Positions 34,277 to 46,800 of a DNA stretch of 64,000 bases are shown piece by piece. The notes under the pieces were generated by a model, which was not told the origin of the DNA, made no database searches, and saw only the letters and a program-made list of their open reading frames with translations. Source of the stretch: Loxodes magnus (lineage: Eukaryota > Ciliophora > Karyorelictea > Loxodida > Loxodidae). The translations under genes and the position numbers were made by a program. How positions within the stretch are numbered: the stretch's first letter is position 1; every line of letters starts with the position of its first letter. Location of the stretch: NCBI GenBank assembly GCA_946699065.1, contig CAMPDV010000291.1, forward strand, positions 124,001 through 188,000, read 5' to 3'.

Positions 34277-35101
34277 ATGAGTGGTCACACTAGTTATGTA
34301 TCTGCTGTGGCTATATCCAGTGATTCAGAGTTCATCGTATCGGGAAGTAATGATAATACGGTGAGACTATGGGACGTCAAGACAGGTACCTGTAAGACCA
34401 TGAGTGGTCACACTACTGTTGTATCATCTGTGGCTATATCCAGTGATTCAGAGTTCATCGTATCGGGAAGTCATGATTATACGGTGAGACTATGGGACGT
34501 CAAGACAGGTACCTGTAAGACCATGAGTGGTCACACTAGTTATGTATCTGCTGTGGCTATATCCAGTGATTCAGAGTTCATCGTATCGGGAAGTAATGAT
34601 AATACGGTGAGACTATGGGACGTCAAGACAGGTACCTGTAAGACCATGAGTGGTCACACTAGTTATGTATCTGCTGTGGCTATATCCAGTGATTTAGAGT
34701 TCATCGTATCGGGAAGTTATGATTATACGGTGAGACTATGGGACGTCAAGACAGGTACCTGTAAGACCATGAGTGGTCACACTAGTTATGTATCTGCTGT
34801 GGCTATATCCAGTGATTTAGAGTTCATCGTATCGGGAAGTTATGATTATACGGTGAGACTATGGGACGTCAAGACAGGTACCTGTAAGACCATGAGTGGT
34901 CACACTAGTTATGTATCTGCTGTGGCTATATCCAGTGATTCAGAGTTCATCGTATCGGGAAGTTATGATTATACGGTGAGACTATGGGACGTCAAGACAG
35001 GTACCTGTAAGACCATGAGTGTCACACTAGTTATGTATCTGCTGTGGCTATATCCAGTGATTCAGAGTTCATCGTATCGGGAAGTTATGATTATACGGTG
35101 A
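34277..35101 (+). CDS. WD40 open stretch ended by the frameshift
   Basis: Six blades are in array frame from the ATG after TGA 34247 up to 35,020. The 1-base deletion then gives 26 out-of-frame residues and a stop at 35,099. Without the deletion the frame would run on to class A TAA 35407, about 377 residues. It includes a TTVV-His25 blade between two Asn25-Asn27 blades, a set that recurs at 46.2-46.6 kb. Confidence 0.4.
   Translation: MSGHTSYVSAVAISSDSEFIVSGSNDNTVRLWDVKTGTCKTMSGHTTVVSSVAISSDSEFIVSGSHDYTVRLWDVKTGTCKTMSGHTSYVSAVAISSDSEFIVSGSNDNTVRLWDVKTGTCKTMSGHTSYVSAVAISSDLEFIVSGSYDYTVRLWDVKTGTCKTMSGHTSYVSAVAISSDLEFIVSGSYDYTVRLWDVKTGTCKTMSGHTSYVSAVAISSDSEFIVSGSYDYTVRLWDVKTGTCKTMSVTLVMYLLWLYPVIQSSSYREVMIIR
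35011..35030 (+). other. Single 1-base deletion, the only indel in the array
   Basis: The unit here reads agtgtcacac where all other units have two g residues before tcac (agtggtcacac). One base of Gly3 is lost between 35,020 and 35,021. The array frame moves from positions 2 mod 3 to 1 mod 3 and stays there. This variant occurs in one unit only, unlike the stop codons, which were copied many times. It may be a real recent mutation or a consensus error in the assembly. Confidence 0.9.
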
Positions 35102-35628
35102 GACTATGGAAAGTCAAGACAGGTACCTGTAAGACCATGAGTGGTCACACTAGTTGTGTATCTGCTGTGGCTATATCCAGTGATTCAGAGTTCATCGTAT
35201 CGGGAAGTTATGATTATACGGTGAGACTATGGGACGTCAAGACAGGTACCTGTAAGACCATGAGTGGTCACACTAGTTATGTATATGCTGTGGCTATATC
35301 CAGTGATTTAGAGTTCATCGTATCTGGAAGTTATGATTATACGGTGAGACTATGGGACGTCAAGACAGGTACCTGTAAGACCATGAGTGGTCACACTAGT
35401 TGTGTATAAGCTGTGGCTATATCCAGTGATTCAGAGTTCATCGTATCGGGAAGTTATGATTATACGGTGAGACTATGGAACGTCAAGACAGGTACCTGTA
35501 AGACCATGAGTGGTCACACACATTATGTATATGCTGTGGCTATATCCAGTGATTCAGAGTTCATCGTATCGGGAAGTTATGATTATACGGTGAGACTATG
35601 AAACGTCAAGACAGGTACCTGTAAGACC
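35044..35628 (+). pseudogene. First blades in the new frame
   Basis: Open parts 35044-35409 and 35413-35601; stops are class A 35407 and TGA 35599. The first blade has Asn33 to Lys (tggaaagtc), the leftmost copy of a marker found only between 35 and 61.4 kb. Confidence 0.4.
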
Positions 35629-37131
35629 ATGAGTGGTCACACTAGTTATGTATCTGCTGTGGCTATATCCAGTGATTTAGAGTTCATCGTATCTGGAAGT
35701 AATGATTATACGGTGAGACTATGGAACGTCAAGACAGGTACCTGTAAGACCATGAGTGGTCACACTAGTTTTGTATCTGCTGTGGCTATATCCAGTGATT
35801 CAGAGTTCATCGTATCGGGAAGTCATGATTATACGGTGAGACTATGGGACGTCAAGACAGGTACCTGTAAGACCATGAGTGGTCACACTAGTTATGTATC
35901 TGCTGTGGCTATATCCAGTGATTCAGAGTTCATCGTATCGGGAAGTTATGATAATACGGTGAGACTATGGGACGTCAAGACAGGTACCTGTAAGACCATG
36001 AGTGGTCACACTAGTTGTGTATATGCTGTGGCTATATCCAGTGATTCAGAGTTCATCGTATCGGGAAGTAATGATAATACGGTGAGACTATGGGACGTCA
36101 AGACAGGTACCTGTAAGACCATGAGTGGTCACACTAGTTATGTATCTGCTGTGGCTATATCCAGTGATTTAGAGTTCATCGTATCGGGAAGTTATGATTA
36201 TACGGTGAGACTATGGGACGTCAAGACAGGTACCTGTAAGACCATGAGTGGTCACACTAGTTATGTATCTGCTGTGGCTATATCCAGTGATTCAGAGTTC
36301 ATCGTATCGGGAAGTTATGATTATACGGTGAGACTATGGGACGTCAAGACAGGTACCTGTAAGACCATGAGTGGTCACACTAGTTATGTATCTGCTGTGG
36401 CTATATCCAGTGATTCAGAGTTCATCGTATCGGGAAGTTATGATTATACGGTGAGACTATGGGACGTCAAGACAGGTACCTGTAAGACCATGAGTGGTCA
36501 CACTAGTTATGTATCTGCTGTGGCTATATCCAGTGATTCAGAGTTCATCGTATCGGGAAGTTATGATTATACGGTGAGACTATGGGACGTCAAGACAGGT
36601 ACCTGTAAGACCATGAGTGGTCACACTAGTTATGTATATGCTGTGGCTATATCCAGTGATTTAGAGTTCATCGTATCTGGAAGTTATGATTATACGGTGA
36701 GACTATGGGACGTCAAGACAGGTACCTGTAAGACCATGAGTGGTCACACTAGTTATGTATCTGCTGTGGCTATATCCAGTGATTCAGAGTTCATCGTATC
36801 GGGAAGTTATGATTATACGGTGAGACTATGGGACGTCAAGACAGGTACCTGTAAGACCATGAGTGGTCACACTAGTTGTGTATATGCTGTGGCTATATCC
36901 AGTGATTTAGAGTTCATCGTATCTGGAAGTAATGATTATACGGTGAGACTATGGGACGTCAAGACAGGTACCTGTAAGACCATGAGTGGTCACACTAGTT
37001 ATGTATCTGCTGTGGCTATATCCAGTGATTCAGAGTTCATCGTATCGGGAAGTTATGATTATACGGTGAGACTATGGAACGTCAAGACAGGTACCTGTAA
37101 GACCATGAGTGGTCACACTAGTTATGTATAA
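35629..37131 (+). CDS. WD40 open stretch, 500 aa, 12 blades
   Basis: From the ATG after TGA 35599 to class A TAA 37129. It includes the only Tyr7 to Phe (ttt 35770-35772) and a Tyr25-Asn27 blade. Four identical Tyr7-Ser9-Tyr25 blades follow one another in the middle. It is long enough for one complete propeller and most of a second. Confidence 0.4.
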   Translation: MSGHTSYVSAVAISSDLEFIVSGSNDYTVRLWNVKTGTCKTMSGHTSFVSAVAISSDSEFIVSGSHDYTVRLWDVKTGTCKTMSGHTSYVSAVAISSDSEFIVSGSYDNTVRLWDVKTGTCKTMSGHTSCVYAVAISSDSEFIVSGSNDNTVRLWDVKTGTCKTMSGHTSYVSAVAISSDLEFIVSGSYDYTVRLWDVKTGTCKTMSGHTSYVSAVAISSDSEFIVSGSYDYTVRLWDVKTGTCKTMSGHTSYVSAVAISSDSEFIVSGSYDYTVRLWDVKTGTCKTMSGHTSYVSAVAISSDSEFIVSGSYDYTVRLWDVKTGTCKTMSGHTSYVYAVAISSDLEFIVSGSYDYTVRLWDVKTGTCKTMSGHTSYVSAVAISSDSEFIVSGSYDYTVRLWDVKTGTCKTMSGHTSCVYAVAISSDLEFIVSGSNDYTVRLWDVKTGTCKTMSGHTSYVSAVAISSDSEFIVSGSYDYTVRLWNVKTGTCKTMSGHTSYV

Positions 37132-38172
37132 GCTGTGGCTATATCCAGTGATTCAGAGTTCATCGTATCGGGAAGTTATGATTATACGGTGAGACTATGG
37201 AACGTCAAGACAGGTACCTGTAAGACCATGAGTGGTCACACTAGTTGTGTATAAGCTGTGGCTATATCCAGTGATTCAGAGTTCATCGTATCGGGAAGTT
37301 ATGATTATACGGTGAGACTATGGGACGTCAAGACAGGTACCTGTAAGACCATGAGTGGTCACACTAGTTGTGTATATGCTGTGGCTATATCCAGTGATTC
37401 AGAGTTCATCGTATCGGGAAGTAATGATTATACGGTGAGACTATGGGACGTCAAGACAGGTACCTGTAAGACCATGAGTGGTCACACTAGTTATGTATCT
37501 GCTGTGGCTATATCCAGTGATTTAGAGTTCATCGTATCTGGAAGTAATGATTATACGGTGAGACTATGAAACGTCAAGACAGGTACCTGTAAGACCATGA
37601 GTGGTCACACTAGTTGTGTATCTGCTGTGGCTATATCCAGTGATTCAGAGTTCATCGTATCGGGAAGTTATGATTATACGGTGAGACTATGAAACGTCAA
37701 GACAGGTACCTGTAAGACCATGAGTGGTCACACTAGTTATGTATCTGCTGTGGCTATATCCAGTGATTCAGAGTTCATCGTATCGGGAAGTTATGATTAT
37801 ACGGTGAGACTATGAAACGTCAAGACAGGTACCTGTAAGACCATGAGTGGTCACACTAGTTGTGTATAAGCTGTGGCTATATCCAGTGATTCAGAGTTCA
37901 TCGTATCGGGAAGTTATGATTATACGGTGAGACTATGGGACGTCAAGACAGGTACCTGTAAGACCATGAGTGGTCACACTAGTTATGTATATGCTGTGGC
38001 TATATCCAGTGATTTAGAGTTCATCGTATCGGGAAGTTATGATTATACGGTGAGACTATGGGACGTCAAGACAGGTACCTGTAAGACCATGAGTGGTCAC
38101 ACTAGTTATGTATATGCTGTGGCTATATCCAGTGATTTAGAGTTCATCGTATCGGGAAGTTAAGATTATACG
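37132..38172 (+). pseudogene. Stop-dense blades
   Basis: Open parts 37258-37569 and 37873-38163. TAA at 37129, 37252 and 37867, TGA at 37567, 37690 and 37813 (three units in succession), and class E TAA 38161. Confidence 0.42.
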
Positions 38173-39783
38173 GTGAGACTATGGGACGTCAAGACAGGTA
38201 CCTGTAAGACCATGAGTGGTCACACTAGTTGTGTATCTGCTGTGGCTATATCCAGTGATTCAGAGTTCATCGTATCGGGAAGTTATGATTATACGGTGAG
38301 ACTATGGGACGTCAAGACAGGTACCTGTAAGACCATGAGTGGTCACACTAGTTGTGTATATGCTGTGGCTATATCCAGTGATTTAGAGTTCATCGTATCG
38401 GGAAGTTATGATTATACGGTGAGACTATGGGACGTCAAGACAGGTACCTGTAAGACCATGAGTGGTCACACTAGTTATGTATATGCTGTGGCTATATCCA
38501 GTGATTCAGAGTTCATCGTATCGGGAAGTTATGATTATACGGTGAGACTATGGGACGTCAAGACAGGTACCTGTAAGACCATGAGTGGTCACACTAGTTG
38601 TGTATATGCTGTGGCTATATCCAGTGATTCAGAGTTCATCGTATCGGGAAGTTATGATTATACGGTGAGACTATGGGACGTCAAGACAGGTACCTGTAAG
38701 ACCATGAGTGGTCACACTAGTTATGTATATGCTGTGGCTATATCCAGTGATTTAGAGTTCATCGTATCTGGAAGTTATGATTATACGGTGAGACTATGGG
38801 ACGTCAAGACAGGTACCTGTAAGACCATGAGTGGTCACACTAGTTATGTATCTGCTGTGGCTATATCCAGTGATTCAGAGTTCATCGTATCGGGAAGTTA
38901 TGATTATACGGTGAGACTATGAAACGTCAAGACAGGTACCTGTAAGACCATGAGTGGTCACACTAGTTATGTATATGCTGTGACTATATCCAGTGATTTA
39001 GAGTTCATCGTATCTGGAAGTAATGATTATACGGTGAGACTATGGGACGTCAAGACAGGTACCTGTAAGACCATGAGTGGTCACACTAGTTATGTATCTG
39101 CTGTGGCTATATCCAGTGATTCAGAGTTCATCGTATCGGGAAGTAATGATAATACGGTGAGACTATGGGACGTCAAGACAGGTACCTGTAAGACCATGAG
39201 TGGTCACACTAGTTATGTATCTGCTGTGGCTATATCCAGTGATTTAGAGTTCATCGTATCGGGAAGTTATGATTATACGGTGAGACTATGGGACGTCAAG
39301 ACAGGTACCTGTAAGACCATGAGTGGTCACACTAGTTATGTATCTGCTGTGGCTATATCCAGTGATTCAGAGTTCATCGTATCGGGAAGTTATGATTATA
39401 CGGTGAGACTATGGGACGTCAAGACAGGTACCTGTAAGACCATGAGTGGTCACACTAGTTATGTATCTGCTGTGGCTATATCCAGTGATTCAGAGTTCAT
39501 CGTATCGGGAAGTTATGATTATACGGTGAGACTATGGGACGTCAAGACAGGTACCTGTAAGACCATGAGTGGTCACACTAGTTATGTATATGCTGTGGCT
39601 ATATCCAGTGATTTAGAGTTCATCGTATCTGGAAGTTATGATTATACGGTGAGACTATGGGACGTCAAGACAGGTACCTGTAAGACCATGAGTGGTCACA
39701 CTAGTTATGTATCTGCTGTGGCTATATCCAGTGATTCAGAGTTCATCGTATCGGGAAGTTATGATTATACGGTGAGACTATGA
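38173..39783 (+). CDS. Two WD40 open stretches, 249 and 277 aa
   Basis: 38173-38922 ends at TGA 38920; 38950-39783 ends at TGA 39781. The second opens with the linked Ala12-to-Thr/Leu17/Asn25 blade and includes one Asn25-Asn27 blade. Both end with the same Tyr9-Leu17 then Tyr7-Ser9 pair before TGA, a recurrent end structure also seen at 41,995, 47,161 and 48,760. Confidence 0.37.
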
Positions 39784-41112
39784 AACGTCAAGACAGGTAC
39801 CTGTAAGACCATGAGTGGTCACACTAGTTATGTATATGCTGTGACTATATCCAGTGATTTAGAGTTCATCGTATCTGGAAGTAATGATTATACGGTGAGA
39901 CTATGGGACGTCAAGACAGGTACCTGTAAGACCATGAGTGGTCACACTAGTTATGTATCTGCTGTGGCTATATCCAGTGATTCAGAGTTCATCGTATCGG
40001 GAAGTTATGATTATACGGTGAGACTATGGGACGTCAAGACAGGTACCTGTAAGACCATGAGTGGTCACACTAGTTATGTATCTGCTGTGGCTATATCCAG
40101 TGATTTAGAGTTCATCGTATCGGGAAGTTATGATTATACGGTGAGACTATGGAACGTCAAGACAGGTACCTGTAAGACCATGAGTGGTCACACTAGTTAT
40201 GTATAAGCTGTGGCTATATCCAGTGATTCAGAGTTCATCGTATCGGGAAGTTATGATTATACGGTGAGACTATGGAACGTCAAGACAGGTACCTGTAAGA
40301 CCATGAGTGGTCACACTAGTTGTGTATCTGCTGTGGCTATATCCAGTGATTCAGAGTTCATCGTATCGGGAAGTTATGATTATACGGTGAGACTATGAAA
40401 CGTCAAGACAGGTACCTGTAAGACCATGAGTGGTCACACTAGTTGTGTATCTGCTGTGGCTATATCCAGTGATTCAGAGTTCATCGTATCGGGAAGTTAT
40501 GATTATACGGTGAGACTATGGGACGTCAAGACAGGTACCTGTAAGACCATGAGTGGTCACACTAGTTGTGTATAAGCTGTGGCTATATCCAGTGATTCAG
40601 AGTTCATCGTATCGGGAAGTTATGATTATACGGTGAGACTATGGAACGTCAAGACAGGTACCTGTAAGACCATGAGTGGTCACACTAGTTGTGTATAAGC
40701 TGTGGCTATATCCAGTGATTCAGAGTTCATCGTATCGGGAAGTTATGATTATACGGTGAGACTATGGGACGTCAAGACAGGTACCTGTAAGACCATGAGT
40801 GGTCACACTAGTTGTGTATATGCTGTGGCTATATCCAGTGATTCAGAGTTCATCGTATCGGGAAGTTATGATTATACGGTGAGACTATGGGACGTCAAGA
40901 CAGGTACCTGTAAGACCATGAGTGGTCACACTAGTTATGTATATGCTGTGGCTATATCCAGTGATTTAGAGTTCATCGTATCGGGAAGTTATGATTATAC
41001 GGTGAGACTATGGGACGTCAAGACAGGTACCTGTAAGACCATGAGTGGTCACACTAGTTATGTATCTGCTGTGGCTATATCCAGTGATTCAGAGTTCATC
41101 GTATCGGGAAGT
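39246..41112 (+). repeat. Block D copy 1 (repeated 18 units on)
   Basis: 1,867 bp recur at 41460-43326, shift 2,214 bp, with stops 39781, 40204, 40396, 40573 and 40696 all matched. It ends where Asn25 here is Tyr25 there. The two copies are adjacent, so this is a large tandem duplication. Confidence 0.82.
39784..40701 (+). pseudogene. 131 aa + 62 aa + two stops module, first full copy
   Basis: Open parts 39811-40206 and 40210-40398, then TAA at 40573 and 40696. The stop spacing (39781, 40204, 40396, 40573, 40696) recurs at 41995-42910 with a shift of 18 units; the first four stops of the pattern recur at 48760-49552, and at 51466-52258. Confidence 0.42.
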
Positions 41113-41997
41113 AATGATAATACGGTGAGACTATGGGACGTCAAGACAGGTACCTGTAAGACCATGAGTGGTCACACTAGTTATGTATCTGCTGTGGCTA
41201 TATCCAGTGATTTAGAGTTCATCGTATCGGGAAGTTATGATTATACGGTGAGACTATGGGACGTCAAGACAGGTACCTGTAAGACCATGAGTGGTCACAC
41301 TAGTTATGTATCTGCTGTGGCTATATCCAGTGATTCAGAGTTCATCGTATCGGGAAGTTATGATTATACGGTGAGACTATGGGACGTCAAGACAGGTACC
41401 TGTAAGACCATGAGTGGTCACACTAGTTATGTATCTGCTGTGGCTATATCCAGTGATTCAGAGTTCATCGTATCGGGAAGTTATGATTATACGGTGAGAC
41501 TATGGGACGTCAAGACAGGTACCTGTAAGACCATGAGTGGTCACACTAGTTATGTATCTGCTGTGGCTATATCCAGTGATTCAGAGTTCATCGTATCGGG
41601 AAGTTATGATTATACGGTGAGACTATGGGACGTCAAGACAGGTACCTGTAAGACCATGAGTGGTCACACTAGTTATGTATCTGCTGTGGCTATATCCAGT
41701 GATTCAGAGTTCATCGTATCGGGAAGTTATGATTATACGGTGAGACTATGGGACGTCAAGACAGGTACCTGTAAGACCATGAGTGGTCACACTAGTTATG
41801 TATATGCTGTGGCTATATCCAGTGATTTAGAGTTCATCGTATCTGGAAGTTATGATTATACGGTGAGACTATGGGACGTCAAGACAGGTACCTGTAAGAC
41901 CATGAGTGGTCACACTAGTTATGTATCTGCTGTGGCTATATCCAGTGATTCAGAGTTCATCGTATCGGGAAGTTATGATTATACGGTGAGACTATGA
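40702..41997 (+). CDS. WD40 open stretch, 431 aa, 10-11 blades
   Basis: From class A TAA 40696 to TGA 41995. One Asn25-Asn27 blade is followed by a Leu17 blade and four identical Tyr7-Ser9-Ser17-Tyr25 blades. The run suggests recent single-unit amplification. Confidence 0.38.
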   Translation: MAISSDSEFIVSGSYDYTVRLWDVKTGTCKTMSGHTSCVYAVAISSDSEFIVSGSYDYTVRLWDVKTGTCKTMSGHTSYVYAVAISSDLEFIVSGSYDYTVRLWDVKTGTCKTMSGHTSYVSAVAISSDSEFIVSGSNDNTVRLWDVKTGTCKTMSGHTSYVSAVAISSDLEFIVSGSYDYTVRLWDVKTGTCKTMSGHTSYVSAVAISSDSEFIVSGSYDYTVRLWDVKTGTCKTMSGHTSYVSAVAISSDSEFIVSGSYDYTVRLWDVKTGTCKTMSGHTSYVSAVAISSDSEFIVSGSYDYTVRLWDVKTGTCKTMSGHTSYVSAVAISSDSEFIVSGSYDYTVRLWDVKTGTCKTMSGHTSYVYAVAISSDLEFIVSGSYDYTVRLWDVKTGTCKTMSGHTSYVSAVAISSDSEFIVSGSYDYTVRL

Positions 41998-43326
41998 AAC
42001 GTCAAGACAGGTACCTGTAAGACCATGAGTGGTCACACTAGTTATGTATATGCTGTGACTATATCCAGTGATTTAGAGTTCATCGTATCTGGAAGTAATG
42101 ATTATACGGTGAGACTATGGGACGTCAAGACAGGTACCTGTAAGACCATGAGTGGTCACACTAGTTATGTATCTGCTGTGGCTATATCCAGTGATTCAGA
42201 GTTCATCGTATCGGGAAGTTATGATTATACGGTGAGACTATGGGACGTCAAGACAGGTACCTGTAAGACCATGAGTGGTCACACTAGTTATGTATCTGCT
42301 GTGGCTATATCCAGTGATTTAGAGTTCATCGTATCGGGAAGTTATGATTATACGGTGAGACTATGGAACGTCAAGACAGGTACCTGTAAGACCATGAGTG
42401 GTCACACTAGTTATGTATAAGCTGTGGCTATATCCAGTGATTCAGAGTTCATCGTATCGGGAAGTTATGATTATACGGTGAGACTATGGAACGTCAAGAC
42501 AGGTACCTGTAAGACCATGAGTGGTCACACTAGTTGTGTATCTGCTGTGGCTATATCCAGTGATTCAGAGTTCATCGTATCGGGAAGTTATGATTATACG
42601 GTGAGACTATGAAACGTCAAGACAGGTACCTGTAAGACCATGAGTGGTCACACTAGTTGTGTATCTGCTGTGGCTATATCCAGTGATTCAGAGTTCATCG
42701 TATCGGGAAGTTATGATTATACGGTGAGACTATGGGACGTCAAGACAGGTACCTGTAAGACCATGAGTGGTCACACTAGTTGTGTATAAGCTGTGGCTAT
42801 ATCCAGTGATTCAGAGTTCATCGTATCGGGAAGTTATGATTATACGGTGAGACTATGGAACGTCAAGACAGGTACCTGTAAGACCATGAGTGGTCACACT
42901 AGTTGTGTATAAGCTGTGGCTATATCCAGTGATTCAGAGTTCATCGTATCGGGAAGTTATGATTATACGGTGAGACTATGGGACGTCAAGACAGGTACCT
43001 GTAAGACCATGAGTGGTCACACTAGTTGTGTATATGCTGTGGCTATATCCAGTGATTCAGAGTTCATCGTATCGGGAAGTTATGATTATACGGTGAGACT
43101 ATGGGACGTCAAGACAGGTACCTGTAAGACCATGAGTGGTCACACTAGTTATGTATATGCTGTGGCTATATCCAGTGATTTAGAGTTCATCGTATCGGGA
43201 AGTTATGATTATACGGTGAGACTATGGGACGTCAAGACAGGTACCTGTAAGACCATGAGTGGTCACACTAGTTATGTATCTGCTGTGGCTATATCCAGTG
43301 ATTCAGAGTTCATCGTATCGGGAAGT
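41460..43326 (+). repeat. Block D copy 2
   Basis: It matches 39246-41112 with stops 41995, 42418, 42610, 42787 and 42910. Parts of the stop pattern recur at 48,760 and 51,466. Confidence 0.82.
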
Positions 43327-43842
43327 TATGATTATACGGTGAGACTATGGAACGTCAAGACAGGTACCTGTAAGACCATGAGTGGTCACACTAGTTGTGT
43401 ATATGCTGTGGCTATATCCAGTGATTCAGAGTTCATCGTATCGGGAAGTTATGATTATACGGTGAGACTATGGGACGTCAAGACAGGTACCTGTAAGACC
43501 ATGAGTGGTCACACTAGTTGTGTATCTGTTGTGGCTATATCCAGTGATTCAGAGTTCATCGTATCGGGAAGTTATGATTATACGGTGAGACTATGGGACG
43601 TCAAGACAGGTACCTGTAAGACCATGAGTGGTCACACTAGTTATGTATCTGCTGTGGCTATATCCAGTGATTCAGAGTTCATCGTATCGGGAAGTTATGA
43701 TTATACGGTGAGACTATGGAACGTCAAGACAGGTACCTGTAAGACCATGAGTGGTCACACTAGTTATGTATCTGCTGTGGCTATATCCAGTGATTCAGAG
43801 TTCATCGTATCGGGAAGTTATGATTATACGGTGAGACTATGA
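41998..43842 (+). CDS. Second 131 + 62 aa module and 308-aa stretch
   Basis: 42025-42420 and 42424-42612 copy 39811-40398. After TAA 42787 and 42910 the stretch 42916-43842 (308 aa) follows. It carries the first Ala10 to Val blade (SCVSVV near 43,529). It ends at TGA 43840. Confidence 0.38.
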
Positions 43843-43869
43843 AACGTCAAGACAGGTACCTGTAAGACC

Positions 43870-46800
43870 ATGAGTGGTCACACTAGTTATGTATCTGCTG
43901 TGGCTATATCCAGTGATTTAGAGTTCATCGTATCGGGAAGTTATGATTATACGGTGAGACTATGGGACGTCAAGACAGGTACCTGTAAGACCATGAGTGG
44001 TCACACTAGTTATGTATATGCTGTGGCTATATCCAGTGATTCAGAGTTCATCGTATCGGGAAGTAATGATTATACGGTGAGACTATGGGACGTCAAGACA
44101 GGTACCTGTAAGACCATAAGTGGTCACACTAGTTATGTATCTGCTGTGGCTATATCCAGTGATTCAGAGTTCATCGTATCGGGAAGTAATGATAATACGG
44201 TGAGACTATGGGACGTCAAGACAGGTACCTGTAAGACCATGAGTGGTCACACTAGTTATGTATCTGCTGTGGCTATATCCAGTGATTTAGAGTTCATCGT
44301 ATCGGGAAGTTATGATTATACGGTGAGACTATGGGACGTCAAGACAGGTACCTGTAAGACCATGAGTGGTCACACTAGTTGTGTATCTGTTGTGGCTATA
44401 TCCAGTGATTCAGAGTTCATCGTATCGGGAAGTTATGATTATACGGTGAGACTATGGGACGTCAAGACAGGTACCTGTAAGACCATGAGTGGTCACACTA
44501 GTTATGTATCTGCTGTGGCTATATCCAGTGATTTAGAGTTCATCGTATCGGGAAGTTATGATTATACGGTGAGACTATGGAACGTCAAGACAGGTACCTG
44601 TAAGACCATGAGTGGTCACACTAGTTATGTATCTGCTGTGGCTATATCCAGTGATTCAGAGTTCATCGTATCGGGAAGTTATGATTATACGGTGAGACTA
44701 TGGGACGTCAAGACAGGTACCTGTAAGACCATGAGTGGTCACACTAGTTATGTATCTGCTGTGGCTATATCCAGTGATTCAGAGTTCATCGTATCGGGAA
44801 GTTATGATTATACGGTGAGACTATGGAACGTCAAGACAGGTACCTGTAAGACCATGAGTGGTCACACTAGTTGTGTATCTGCTGTGGCTATATCCAGTGA
44901 TTCAGAGTTCATCGTATCGGGAAGTTATGATTATACGGTGAGACTATGGAACGTCAAGACAGGTACCTGTAAGACCATGAGTGGTCACACTAGTTGTGTA
45001 TCTGCTGTGGCTATATCCAGTGATTCAGAGTTCATCGTATCGGGAAGTTATGATTATACGGTGAGACTATGGAACGTCAAGACAGGTACCTGTAAGACCA
45101 TGAGTGGTCACACTACTGTTGTATCATCTGTGGCTATATCCAGTGATTCAGAGTTCATCGTATCGGGAAGTCATGATTATACGGTGAGACTATGGGACGT
45201 CAAGACAGGTACCTGTAAGACCATGAGTGGTCACACTAGTTGTGTATCTGCTGTGGCTATATCCAGTGATTCAGAGTTCATCGTATCGGGAAGTTATGAT
45301 TATACGGTGAGACTATGGGACGTCAAGACAGGTACCTGTAAGACCATGAGTGGTCACACACATTATGTATATGCTGTGGCTATATCCAGTGATTTAGAGT
45401 TCATCGTATCGGGAAGTTATGATTATACGGTGAGACTATGGGACGTCAAGACAGGTACCTGTAAGACCATGAGTGGTCACACTAGTTGTGTATATGCTGT
45501 GGCTATATCCAGTGATTCAGAGTTCATCGTATCGGGAAGTTATGATTATACGGTGAGACTATGGGACGTCAAGACAGGTACCTGTAAGACCATGAGTGGT
45601 CACACTACTGTTGTATCATCTGTGGCTATATCCAGTGATTTAGAGTTCATCGTATCGGGAAGTTATGATTATACGGTGAGACTATGGGACGTCAAGACAG
45701 GTACCTGTAAGACCATGAGTGGTCACACTAGTTGTGTATCTGCTGTGGCTATATCCAGTGATTCAGAGTTCATCGTATCGGGAAGTTATGATTATACGGT
45801 GAGACTATGGGACGTCAAGACAGGTACCTGTAAGACCATGAGTGGTCACACTAGTTATGTATCTGCTGTGGCTATATCCAGTGATTCAGAGTTCATCGTA
45901 TCGGGAAGTTATGATTATACGGTGAGACTATGGGACGTCAAGACAGGTACCTGTAAGACCATGAGTGGTCACACTAGTTATGTATATGCTGTGGCTATAT
46001 CCAGTGATTTAGAGTTCATCGTATCTGGAAGTTATGATTATACGGTGAGACTATGGGACGTCAAGACAGGTACCTGTAAGACCATGAGTGGTCACACTAG
46101 TTATGTATCTGCTGTGGCTATATCCAGTGATTCAGAGTTCATCGTATCGGGAAGTTATGATTATACGGTGAGACTATGGGACGTCAAGACAGGTACCTGT
46201 AAGACCATGAGTGGTCACACTAGTTATGTATCTGCTGTGGCTATATCCAGTGATTCAGAGTTCATCGTATCGGGAAGTAATGATAATACGGTGAGACTAT
46301 GGGACGTCAAGACAGGTACCTGTAAGACCATGAGTGGTCACACTACTGTTGTATCATCTGTGGCTATATCCAGTGATTCAGAGTTCATCGTATCGGGAAG
46401 TCATGATTATACGGTGAGACTATGGGACGTCAAGACAGGTACCTGTAAGACCATGAGTGGTCACACTAGTTATGTATCTGCTGTGGCTATATCCAGTGAT
46501 TCAGAGTTCATCGTATCGGGAAGTAATGATAATACGGTGAGACTATGGGACGTCAAGACAGGTACCTGTAAGACCATGAGTGGTCACACTAGTTATGTAT
46601 CTGCTGTGGCTATATCCAGTGATTTAGAGTTCATCGTATCGGGAAGTTATGATTATACGGTGAGACTATGGGACGTCAAGACAGGTACCTGTAAGACCAT
46701 GAGTGGTCACACTAGTTATGTATCTGCTGTGGCTATATCCAGTGATTCAGAGTTCATCGTATCGGGAAGTTATGATTATACGGTGAGACTATGGGACGTC

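Larger units (their letters stand above)
2..35020 (+). pseudogene. WD40 array reading frame, left part (frame 2), stop-interrupted or recoded
   Basis: This is the array frame from the left window edge to the 1-base deletion. About 285 blades stay in one frame with no other net indel. It contains 85 stop codons under the standard code: all of class C, most of class B, and much of A, D and E. A protein this size would be a giant beta-propeller scaffold. WD40 blades are known protein-interaction platforms, but no partner or enzymatic domain is visible here. It is typed as pseudogene because of the stops; if TAA/TAG and TGA are sense codons it is an intact coding stretch. Confidence 0.5.
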
